Below, piece by piece: positions 1 to 6,655 of a stretch of DNA of 12,564 bases. Numbering within the stretch: position 1 is the first letter of the stretch; every line of letters begins with the position of its first letter. Where the stretch lies: contig VGEI01000065.1 of assembly GCA_016869415.1 (NCBI GenBank), positions 1-12,564 of the forward strand, read 5' to 3'. A model generated the notes under the pieces. The model saw only the letters and a program-made list of their open reading frames with translations, had not been told where the DNA came from and did no database searches. This stretch comes from Alphaproteobacteria bacterium (GTDB lineage: Bacteria > Pseudomonadota > Alphaproteobacteria > CACIAM-22H2). Position numbers and translations under genes: made by a program.

Positions 1-323
1 GCCGGCGGTGTCGCCGGAGTTGCGCAGATCGGTACGGGCCACGCGCAGGCCACGGCGTGGTGCGCATGCTCAAAAACAAGCTCACCGAGCGTTACGCGGC
101 TGCCGAAGCCGTCGCGGCACCGAAGGAGGAGCGCGAGAATCTCTTCAAGTCGAGCACGCTGAAACAGGCCGCCCTCGAGGGCAACATCGACGAAGGCAAG
201 GTCGAGATCGGTCAGGCAATCGGCCTAATCGACGATCTGCCGCCGGCGGGTGAACTGGTGCGCCGGCTGGTCGCCGATTGTGCCGCGGCGCTGGCCCGGC
301 TGCAGAAGCTGCAGGGCGCCTAG
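1..323 (+). CDS. NAD(P)H-dependent flavin oxidoreductase, C-terminal end (nitronate monooxygenase/FabK type), partial
   Basis: Only the C-terminal part of the gene is present. From about position 57 the frame reads VVRMLKNKLTERY, then a charged helix, then KQAALEGNIDEGKVEIGQAIGLIDD and a final helix ending LQKLQGA before TAG at 321-323. The R-x-L-K-N-K-L block and the later G-x-V-x-x-GQ-x-x-GLI block are typical of the C-terminus of 2-nitropropane dioxygenase/FabK-like FMN enzymes, which oxidise alkyl nitronates or reduce enoyl substrates. The FMN-binding barrel would lie to the left of the window. Upstream of 57 this frame is open but has unusual composition (many Arg and Cys), whereas frame 1 reads AGGVAGVAQIGTGHAQATA, which looks more like coding sequence; a frameshift near 49-60 is possible. 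It converges on the kinase gene, with 13 bp between the stop codons. I am fairly sure of the family and unsure whether the gene is intact. Confidence 0.68.
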   Translation, partial: RRCRRSCADRYGPRAGHGVVRMLKNKLTERYAAAEAVAAPKEERENLFKSSTLKQAALEGNIDEGKVEIGQAIGLIDDLPPAGELVRRLVADCAAALARLQKLQGA

Positions 324-336
324 TGGCCGCGGAAAT

Positions 337-1929
337 CTAGTGCGAGCCGCGCGCGAGTACGGACGTAACGTCCTTGCGCTGCTCAATCATCAGACGGAAG
401 GCTGCGTAGCCGCGAGTGTGAACGTCCCCGGCTTCCGGGTCGGGCTTTACCACGCGGCTTTGATGGGCCATGGCGCGGCCGGCCGCCTGAAGATCCGGAT
501 AGAGCCCGGCGGCGGTCGCGGCGGCGAGACTGGTCCCCAGCAGCACGCCGTCGGCCTCGCGCGGCAAGGCAATCTCGCAGCCGGTGGCGTCAGCGTAGAG
601 CTGCATCAGCAAGGCGCTCTTCGAATGGCCGCCGGTCAGGTTCAGGCGGCTGATGCGGTAGCCGTGGCGATTGAGCTCATCGATGATGTGCCGGGTGCCG
701 TAGCCGAGGCCGACAACGGCCGCATGGTAGAGACGCGCCAGGCTGTCCAAAGACGTATCGAGATCAAGACCGTGGATCACGCCGCGCAGGCTGGCAACGG
801 CCAGGGGCGAACGGTTGCCGTGGAAATCCGGCAGCACGAGAACTTCGCGGGCGTAGCCCGGCCCGGCCTCTGCCCGCTTCTGCATGATGTACTGGCCGAG
901 GCGCTCATGGGGATTGGCGCCAAGCTTCCGCCCTTCGACGTGCCATTCGAGGATGTGATCGAGAAGAGCACCCGCCGCCGACTGACCGCCTTCGTTGAGC
1001 CAGAGGCCCGGCAGCATTGCGCCGAAGTAAGGGCCCCAGATGCCGGGAACCGCGCGCGGCTCCGGCGAGATCGCCATGTGGCAAGTCGATGTGCCGGCAA
1101 TCACGGCCAGGCGCTGGTTGAGTTCCTCGCCGGAAGCGCCGGCCAGCACGCCCAAGCCACCGGCATGCGCATCGATCAGACCCACGCCGACGGGAATACC
1201 TGAAGGCAGGCCGAGATCGGCCGCCGCAGGCGCCGTCAGGCCGCCAACCGTCATGCCGAGCTGCATGGCCCGCTGCGGCAGACGCAGACGGCTCAGCATG
1301 TCCGAGAGCCCGATCTGATCGAGGAGGTCAACCTGCCAGGCAGTCTTCTGGTGGTTGAGATAGGTCCATTTGCAGGTGACGGTGCAAGCCGACGCCGCCG
1401 GGACGCCGGTGGCGCGCCAGGTGAGAAAGTCGGCGAGATCGAAGGCCAGACCGTAGCGCGACCAGGCCCTGGGGAGGTTGCGCTTCAGCCAGAGGAGCTT
1501 GGGGAGCTCCATTTCCGGCGACATGGTGCCGCCGACATAGTCGAGGGCCCGGTGGCGCGTGCCGGTGATCTCCGTGGCCTCGCGCGTCGCACGATGATCC
1601 GCCCACATGACCACGTTCCAGCGATCCTCGCCCGTGGTCGAGACGGTGACCGGCCGGCCGCCCGAATCCAGCATGACCAGCGAGCAGGTCGCGTCGAAGG
1701 CGAGGCCCTTCACCGCTGCCGGTGCGGCCCCGGACTCCGACAGCGCCTCGTGAGTGGCCTTGGCGACCGCCGCCCAGATCTCGCCCGAATCGTGTTCGGC
1801 GTGATCGGCGGCGGGCCGGTTGACCGAGAACGGCACGCTTGCCGAGCCCAGCATGCAGCCCGCCGGATCGAAGATGCCGGCCCGAGCACTGGTCGAGCCG
1901 ACGTCGACGGCGGCTACGGCGTCAGCCAT
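337..1929 (-). CDS. FGGY-family pentulose kinase, D-ribulokinase-like
   Basis: This is a 530-residue cytosolic sugar kinase that would phosphorylate a ketopentose with ATP. The N-terminal domain opens with VDVGSTSARAG (residues 8-18, phosphate-binding strand). It has the substrate-site motif MWADHRA (108-114), YVGGTMSPEMELPKLLWLK (131-149), and the catalytic Asp in GLIDAHAGGLG (Asp253). The second domain has AGTSTCHMA (278-286) and the nucleotide-binding TGGHSKS (432-438). The MW-x-DHRA and YVGG-MS-EM-PKLLWLK blocks place it with the pentulose kinases related to eukaryotic FGGY D-ribulokinase rather than with xylulokinase or glycerol kinase. Length is full for that group. It is the last gene of the - strand operon, 6 bp after the binding-protein stop, with no clear Shine-Dalgarno sequence, so translation may depend on coupling. 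D-ribulose is the best guess for substrate; L-ribulose or another pentulose cannot be excluded. Confidence 0.9.
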   Translation of the reverse strand: MADAVAAVDVGSTSARAGIFDPAGCMLGSASVPFSVNRPAADHAEHDSGEIWAAVAKATHEALSESGAAPAAVKGLAFDATCSLVMLDSGGRPVTVSTTGEDRWNVVMWADHRATREATEITGTRHRALDYVGGTMSPEMELPKLLWLKRNLPRAWSRYGLAFDLADFLTWRATGVPAASACTVTCKWTYLNHQKTAWQVDLLDQIGLSDMLSRLRLPQRAMQLGMTVGGLTAPAAADLGLPSGIPVGVGLIDAHAGGLGVLAGASGEELNQRLAVIAGTSTCHMAISPEPRAVPGIWGPYFGAMLPGLWLNEGGQSAAGALLDHILEWHVEGRKLGANPHERLGQYIMQKRAEAGPGYAREVLVLPDFHGNRSPLAVASLRGVIHGLDLDTSLDSLARLYHAAVVGLGYGTRHIIDELNRHGYRISRLNLTGGHSKSALLMQLYADATGCEIALPREADGVLLGTSLAAATAAGLYPDLQAAGRAMAHQSRVVKPDPEAGDVHTRGYAAFRLMIEQRKDVTSVLARGSH

Positions 1930-1935
1930 GCGCCG

Positions 1936-3222
1936 TCAGGAGGCGAGGAGCGGCTTCACTCGCTCGATAATCGCGGCCACTCCTTCCTTGGGCGTCTTGC
2001 GGCCGAGCACCGTCAGCTGAACCTCTTCGTTGAAGATGGTCTGCGCCCGTGCCGCCTCCGGAAATGCCGGCAGCGGCACGCGGGCGCCGGCCAGCGCCCT
2101 CGCCTCGACGGCGGCCAGCGGCTGGTCGGCGGCGAAGCCGGGGTCGCTGTAGGTCGAGACGCGCACCGGGCCATTGCCGTTGCGTGCCGCGCCCGTGGTC
2201 ACGGCCTTGCTCGACATCGCCCGGATGAAGTTCCAGGCGAGGTCCTTGTCGCGGGCGTTGGCCGGGATCGACATGGCCCAGAACTCAACGACCGAGGACA
2301 TCCTGCCCTGCAGCGACTGCGAGGCCGGGAACTCGATCGCCTTGATCTTGCCCGGGTACTTCGACTGGTCCTGGCGGTTAAGCTGGGCAAAGCGCGCGAA
2401 CGGCAGGACGGTGAACGCCGCCCGCCCCTGCTGCAGCCAGGTCACCTGGTCGTCGTTGGAGGTCGTGGCGTAGGTGCGCGGCAGGGTGCCGCTTTTGAAC
2501 AGGTCGGCGAGGGTCGCCAGCGCCTTCTCCAGGGCCGCGGGATCCGGCACGAGCTTGAGGTCGGGCCCGATGAAGTCGCCGCCGAAGGCCCGGGCGAAGG
2601 TCACCGGGAAGACCGTCAGGTCGCTCGCCAGCACCATGCCGGTCACCGGCGTGCCGGCGCTGGAGCGGAAGGTCAGCTTCTTGGCCTGGTCGACGAGTTC
2701 CTCGAGGCTCTTGGGCGGCGCCTTGATGCCCTGCTCCTCGAGCAGCGCCTCGTTGTAGAAAAGCCCGATCGTGGCGTGACGGAACGGCACCGACACCAGC
2801 TTGCCGTCGAAGCGCATGGCCGAGACGAGCCCGGGTGCTATGTCGGCGAAATCCTCGATCGGTGCCGACGACTGGTAGGCGTCGAGCGGGTGCAGCAGGG
2901 AGGCAGCCGCCGTGGTGGCGCGGCTGTTGACCAGGAAGCCGACGCCGAAATCCGTGCGGTCGAGGCTGGCCTCGCGGAAGAGCCGGTCCTGCAGCGGATT
3001 GGTGTCAAAGGTCGCCCACTCGCAGTTGGCGTCGTTGGCGTCGCGCCAGGCCTTGGTCAGGTCACCGGCCGGCCCGGTCGTCAGGCTGTTCTGATGGACC
3101 CGGTGCGCCAGGATGTTCAGCGTCTTGCTGGCGGCGAACCCGCGATGTGGCGTGGCTGCGAGCACCGCAGCAACACCCAGCGCGCCCCGCAATGTCTGAC
3201 GGCGGCTCAAACCCTTGATCAT
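1936..3222 (-). CDS. ABC transporter sugar-type solute-binding protein, Tat-exported
   Basis: This is a 428-residue periplasmic binding protein of the extracellular solute-binding family 1 type (maltose/glycerol-3-phosphate-like). The N-terminus has a twin-arginine signal, SRRQTLRG at residues 6-13, followed by a hydrophobic stretch and likely cleavage near GFAA (about residue 31). There is no lipobox Cys, so it should be soluble. The body has the class's expected features: a region resembling PLDAYQSS with a following MRFDGKLVSVPFRHATIGLFYNEALLEEQGI segment, where the partner hinge strand (LFYN) and the helix after it are typical. A strong ribosome-binding site (GGGAGGA) precedes the ATG. 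It follows the MalG-like permease gene by 24 bp and precedes the kinase by 6 bp. The substrate is not readable; the kinase and dehydrogenase in the operon suggest a pentulose, pentitol or a compound that yields one. Confidence 0.9.
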   Translation of the reverse strand: MIKGLSRRQTLRGALGVAAVLAATPHRGFAASKTLNILAHRVHQNSLTTGPAGDLTKAWRDANDANCEWATFDTNPLQDRLFREASLDRTDFGVGFLVNSRATTAAASLLHPLDAYQSSAPIEDFADIAPGLVSAMRFDGKLVSVPFRHATIGLFYNEALLEEQGIKAPPKSLEELVDQAKKLTFRSSAGTPVTGMVLASDLTVFPVTFARAFGGDFIGPDLKLVPDPAALEKALATLADLFKSGTLPRTYATTSNDDQVTWLQQGRAAFTVLPFARFAQLNRQDQSKYPGKIKAIEFPASQSLQGRMSSVVEFWAMSIPANARDKDLAWNFIRAMSSKAVTTGAARNGNGPVRVSTYSDPGFAADQPLAAVEARALAGARVPLPAFPEAARAQTIFNEEVQLTVLGRKTPKEGVAAIIERVKPLLAS

Positions 3223-3246
3223 GTTGATCCTCCCTTGGCTTGCATT

Positions 3247-4080
3247 TTATCCCTTGATGGCGCCGCCGGTCAGCCCGGCGACGAGATGCTTCTGCATGAA
3301 AATGACAAATATCAGGATCGGCAGGAGCTGGACGCTCGAGGCGGCGAAAAGCACGCCCCAATCGACGCCGTCGAAGGATCCCAGCATCTCCGAGATGACC
3401 AACGGCGCCGTCTTGGCGCGGGTCGAGGTGAAGACGAAGGCGAAGAGGAACTCGTTCCAGGCATAGACGATGACGAAGACGGCCAGGGCCAGCATCCCCT
3501 GCTTCGACAGGGGCCGGATCACCCGCCACAGGATGGTCAGCCGGCTGGCGCCGTCGACCATCGCCGCCTCGTCGAGCTCGCGGGGAATATAGTCGATGAA
3601 GGTCCGCATCAGCAGCGTGCCCAGCGAAACGAAGAAGGTGGCGTAGAGCAGGATGAGGACAAGGTGGGTGTCGTTGATCGCCAGCATGTTGGCGATGGTG
3701 AACAGCGGCAGCGTCAGCACGATCGGCGGCAGCAGGCGGACCACGATCAGGAACAGCGCCGAGGCCTCCAGGGCCCGGCCGCGCTCACGGGAGTAGACGA
3801 AGCCGGCCATGGTGCTGGCAATCACGGTCAGCAGCGTGGCGCCTAGCGTGACGATAAAGCTGTTGCCCAGCCCGCGGAAGAAGACCGCCCATTTCTCCCA
3901 TAGCGCGCCGTAATGCTGCAGAGTCGGCTCGAAGACCAGCCGCGGCGGGACCGCGAAGATCTCCTGACCGGGCTTCAGCGACGACATCAGCATGAAGCCG
4001 ATCGGGAACAGCGACCACAGCAGGATCACGCCAACGGCGATGGCCTTGCCCGCGACGACGGCCGGATTCCTAGGCGGCAT
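3247..4080 (-). CDS. ABC transporter inner-membrane permease, MalG/carbohydrate type
   Basis: This is a 277-residue permease with about six membrane segments, beginning at residues 10-32 (VAGKAIAVGVILLWSLFPIGFML). The EAA loop that docks the ATPase is clear at about 169-190 (LDEAAMVDGASRLTILWRV). The C-terminus, QKHLVAGLTGGAIKG, is the hallmark ending of the CUT1 MalG-like family. It would pair with the adjacent MalF-like permease to form the channel. Its ATG at 4078-4080 overlaps the upstream permease gene by 11 bp, which implies translational coupling. It is followed 24 bp later by the binding-protein gene. The ATPase partner is not in the window. Confidence 0.92.
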   Translation of the reverse strand: MPPRNPAVVAGKAIAVGVILLWSLFPIGFMLMSSLKPGQEIFAVPPRLVFEPTLQHYGALWEKWAVFFRGLGNSFIVTLGATLLTVIASTMAGFVYSRERGRALEASALFLIVVRLLPPIVLTLPLFTIANMLAINDTHLVLILLYATFFVSLGTLLMRTFIDYIPRELDEAAMVDGASRLTILWRVIRPLSKQGMLALAVFVIVYAWNEFLFAFVFTSTRAKTAPLVISEMLGSFDGVDWGVLFAASSVQLLPILIFVIFMQKHLVAGLTGGAIKG

Positions 4081-5008
4081 GGGCGCGCATCTCCCGGCGC
4101 AGGCCCCAGAGGTAGCCGGCGCCCAGAATCATGGAGATCATGACCATGATCCAGCCGGTGGCGGCCGCCGTGCCGAAGGCGTTGAAGCGAAAGGCCTCGA
4201 GGTAGAGATAGACGGCGACCACGTCGGTGGAGCGGGCCGGGCCGCCCTGGGTCATCAGCCAGACCTCCGAGAACAGCCGGAAGACGAAGATGTAGCGGAA
4301 GAGTGCCGCCAGCAGGATGGCCGGCATCAGCAGCGGCAGGGTGACGCGGCGGAAGCTCTGCAGCTTGCTGGCGCCGTCGATGCGCGCGGCTTCGTAGAGC
4401 TCCTCCGGAACCGCCAGCCGCGCCGCGTAGATGATCAGGAAGGTGAACGGCAGATGCAGCCAGATCGAGAGCAGCGCCACGATGGCCAGGCCATGCGCCG
4501 GGTCCACTGACCATTCGAAGCCAGGCAGGCCCAAGGCGTGCAAGGCCATGGTCACCGGCCCGGCGTCCGGGTCAAAGAGAAAGCGCCAGATCACCGCGGC
4601 GGAGACTTCGCTGACGGCATAGGGGGCGAGCACGGCGGCGAGCAGAAGCCGGCGCGCCGGCAGGCCGCTGGCGAAAAGCAGCGCCATCCCCAGGCCCAGC
4701 AGCAGCTCAACGTGCACGACGACCAGGACGATGATGATCGTGTTGGCCAGCGCCCGCCAGAAGTAGGTGTCGCCGAAGACGTGGATGTAGTTGGCGAGAC
4801 CGACAAAGACCGGGGCCTTGCCGAATGTGGAAGTGCTCAGGCTGAGCCAGATGATATGCAGCGCCGGCAGCACGATCACGGTCAGGACCAGGAGCTGCGC
4901 CGGCGCCAGGAACGGCAAGGTCGCGCCAAGACGGGACAGACGCGCTCCCGCGCCGCGCACTGCCGCCGGCAAGGCCGGAAGCTCCCGTGGCGGCGCGAGC
5001 GTGGTCAT
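4070..5008 (-). CDS. ABC transporter inner-membrane permease, MalF/UgpA-like
   Basis: This is a 312-residue permease, taking the ATG at 5006-5008 (MTTLAPPRELP). The open frame extends upstream to 5134, but that part lies inside the dioxygenase gene and is Pro/Arg-rich, so I reject it. Membrane segments include residues 31-56, 87-113, 121-141 and 175-195. The EAA loop is PEELYEAARIDGASKLQSF (201-219), followed by LPLLMPAILLAALFR, typical of the CUT1 sugar family. WLMTQGGPARSTDVVAVYLY (250-269) is another family signature region. It lies 16 bp after the dioxygenase stop and overlaps the next permease by 11 bp. There is no obvious Shine-Dalgarno sequence before the chosen ATG, so the exact start is less certain than the identity. 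Confidence 0.88.
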   Translation of the reverse strand: MTTLAPPRELPALPAAVRGAGARLSRLGATLPFLAPAQLLVLTVIVLPALHIIWLSLSTSTFGKAPVFVGLANYIHVFGDTYFWRALANTIIIVLVVVHVELLLGLGMALLFASGLPARRLLLAAVLAPYAVSEVSAAVIWRFLFDPDAGPVTMALHALGLPGFEWSVDPAHGLAIVALLSIWLHLPFTFLIIYAARLAVPEELYEAARIDGASKLQSFRRVTLPLLMPAILLAALFRYIFVFRLFSEVWLMTQGGPARSTDVVAVYLYLEAFRFNAFGTAAATGWIMVMISMILGAGYLWGLRREMRAHAA

Positions 5009-5024
5009 CGGTGTCGCTGTTGGC

Positions 5025-5918
5025 CTATGCGGCGCGCGGGGTGGCGCCGGGCACTTCGGGGGATGCGGCGCGCGGGGCCCAGCCTTCGACCGTGGTGCGA
5101 TAAGTGACCCGCCGATGTCCCGGATAGTCGCCAATGGCGGTGTGCAGGACCACGGGATTGTCCCACATGGTCAGGGTGCCGGTCTGCCAGCGCACACGGC
5201 AGGTGAACTCGGGGCGGATGGCGGTTGCCATGAGGAAATCGATGATCGGCTTGCTCTCGGCCTCGCTCATGCCCTTGAAGCGCTGCAGCACGCTGGCGGC
5301 GAAGACATACGGACGGCCCGTCGCCGGATGGGCGCAGATCACGGGATGCTCGACCTCGGTCTCCTCGGCGGTGGTCGCGTCGTTGCGCAGGCCGAGGCGC
5401 GAATGCTTCGCATTGATGGCGTAGACGCCCTTGCCGCTGTAGATGCCCGTGAGCCCGCTCAGCAGCTGGCGCATGGTCGGGGACAGCGCCTGATAGACGT
5501 GCTCCAGGCTGGCGAAGCAGGTGTCTCCGCCAACCGGCGGGATCACCTCGCCGTAGAGCATGGTGATGCCGGGCGGCTTGGCCATCCAGGCGAGGTCCAT
5601 GTGCCATTCCTCGCCGATCACCTTGCCGGTGTCATCGGGCTCGCGCACGAAACGCACGATGTCGTCGAACCCGTCCATCGGCGAGTGCACCGGATTGCCG
5701 CTGAACGGCCCGAAGCGCCTTGCCACCTCGTGCAGGGTCTGCGGCGTGAGCTTCTGGTCGCGCACCGCCAGCACGTGATGCTCGTCCAGGGCGCGGCGCA
5801 TCTCCTGATAGACCGCCGCATCGCTGGTCTTGCCGAGATCGATTCCGGAGACTTCGGCTCCCAGCGCGCCGGTCAGCGGCCAGACCTGGAAGCGCGTGAA
5901 ACGGGGGTCGCGCTGCAA
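5025..5918 (-). CDS. TauD/TfdA-family Fe(II)/2-oxoglutarate dioxygenase, TTG start
   Basis: This is a 297-residue non-haem iron oxygenase that would couple 2-oxoglutarate decarboxylation to hydroxylation of an unknown substrate. The iron triad is visible: WHMD gives His106 and Asp108, and WDNPVVLHTAIGDY gives His259. Arg270 and Arg274 follow at the spacing seen in E. coli TauD for the 2-oxoglutarate-binding and substrate-anion-binding arginines. The N-terminal LTGALGAEVSGIDL (15-28) and GGDTCFASLEHVYQALS are typical of the family. The region aligning with TauD's taurine-binding His/Tyr reads GNPVH, so taurine itself is unlikely. The start is TTG at 5916-5918: no ATG or GTG fits, and a strong GGAGG lies 5 nt upstream. 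The gene is first after the putative TetR operator and leads into the permease genes. Its place in a sugar-transporter operon is unusual. Confidence 0.9.
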   Translation of the reverse strand: MQRDPRFTRFQVWPLTGALGAEVSGIDLGKTSDAAVYQEMRRALDEHHVLAVRDQKLTPQTLHEVARRFGPFSGNPVHSPMDGFDDIVRFVREPDDTGKVIGEEWHMDLAWMAKPPGITMLYGEVIPPVGGDTCFASLEHVYQALSPTMRQLLSGLTGIYSGKGVYAINAKHSRLGLRNDATTAEETEVEHPVICAHPATGRPYVFAASVLQRFKGMSEAESKPIIDFLMATAIRPEFTCRVRWQTGTLTMWDNPVVLHTAIGDYPGHRRVTYRTTVEGWAPRAASPEVPGATPRAA

Positions 5919-5921
5919 GGA

Positions 5922-5928
5922 CTCCTCC
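5922..5928 (-). promoter_or_regulatory. Ribosome-binding site for the TTG-started dioxygenase
   Basis: Read on the - strand, this is GGAGGAG, followed by TCC and the TTG start. The GGAGG core sits 5 nt from the start codon. It is the strongest reason to accept TTG as the start, since an in-frame TAA lies a few codons upstream, inside the inverted repeat, and limits any longer reading. Confidence 0.7.
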
Positions 5929-5933
5929 AGGAT

Positions 5934-5955
5934 ACTTACTTACAGATAAGTCAGT
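5934..5955. promoter_or_regulatory. 22-bp inverted repeat, probable operator of the adjacent TetR regulator
   Basis: The arms are ACTTACTTA (5934-5942) and TAAGTCAGT (5947-5955), separated by CAGA. Eight of nine arm positions pair, and the inner five are perfect. Size, AT content relative to the surroundings and symmetry match the operators bound by TetR-family dimers. It sits in the 59-bp gap between the TetR stop and the dioxygenase, ending just upstream of the ribosome-binding site, where a bound repressor would block transcription of the dioxygenase, transporter and kinase genes. I see no convincing -35/-10 pair around it. That TetR binds here is inference from position and symmetry. Confidence 0.68.
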
Positions 5956-5977
5956 CTGCGCCCAGGGCCGGGAGAAG

Positions 5978-6655
5978 TCAACGGCGCCGCCCCCGCGTGC
6001 CCTCGCCGCGCCCCGGTGCCGGTGCCCAGGCCGCCGTGATCATGCGGCCCATGGTGGCGAAGAGCCGCTCGACCTCGCGGAAGCTGCCGGTGTCCTGGGT
6101 CATCGGCGCGCAGGACAGCAGCATGACGCGCAGCATGCGTGTTACGTCCTCGACCGGCGTCTCCTTATCCAGCTCGCCGGCGCGAATGGCGTCGGCCACG
6201 GCCTGGCGCAGGCAGCGGTCATAGGTGCGGTCGACCGTCTCCAGCGCCTCGCTCGCCAGCTCGCCGAGCACCGCCAGGTCCAGCCGCAGGCGCGACAGCG
6301 GACTCCACACATGGCGGTCGCCCGGCTTGCCGTTGAAGCGGTCATAGAAACGGCGCAGGTCATCGCGCTGGGCCGCCAGGCGTTCGCTGAAACTTGCCTG
6401 GGGCTGGGTCCAGTTGGCGGCAATACGTGCCTCGGCATCGGCGATGAAGCCGGCAACGATCTCGGCCATCAGCTGGCGCTTGTTGCGAAAATGGTGGTGG
6501 ATGTTGGCCCGGGTGGTGCCAACCGCCTCCGCGATATCGCCGAAGCTGAAGCCGTCATGGCCGCGCAGCACATAAAGCTCCTCGGCCACGGCGCGGATGC
6601 GCTCGCGGGTCGGCGTTGCTTCCCTGGCAGCAGACGAGGCGGCGCGAGCCTTCAT
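5978..6655 (-). CDS. TetR-family transcriptional regulator
   Basis: This is a 225-residue regulator. The N-terminal DNA-binding domain is standard: TRERIRAVAEELYVLRGHDGFSFGDIAEAVGTTRANIHHHFRNKRQLMAEIV (about residues 16-67), with the helix-turn-helix at about 37-57. The C-terminal half, which would bind a ligand and dimerise, ends in a basic GRGEGTRGRRR tail. The ATG overlaps the SDR stop codon as ATGA (6652-6655), so the two are translationally coupled. Downstream, 59 bp hold a 22-bp inverted repeat that I take as its operator. It most likely represses the dioxygenase-transporter-kinase genes and is released by a pathway substrate or intermediate. The inducer is unknown. Confidence 0.92.
   Translation of the reverse strand: MKARAASSAAREATPTRERIRAVAEELYVLRGHDGFSFGDIAEAVGTTRANIHHHFRNKRQLMAEIVAGFIADAEARIAANWTQPQASFSERLAAQRDDLRRFYDRFNGKPGDRHVWSPLSRLRLDLAVLGELASEALETVDRTYDRCLRQAVADAIRAGELDKETPVEDVTRMLRVMLLSCAPMTQDTGSFREVERLFATMGRMITAAWAPAPGRGEGTRGRRR

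Noticed and set aside
1351..3846. 831-codon open frame on the + strand opposite the kinase and binding-protein genes
   Set aside because: Arg/Gly/Gln/His-rich composition with no domain, running antisense to two well-supported genes and the gap between them; expected from high GC and codon bias.
5009..5134. Longer N-terminus for the MalF-like permease
   Set aside because: The extra 42 residues are Pro/Arg-rich and lie within the dioxygenase coding region; permeases of this family start close to the first membrane helix.
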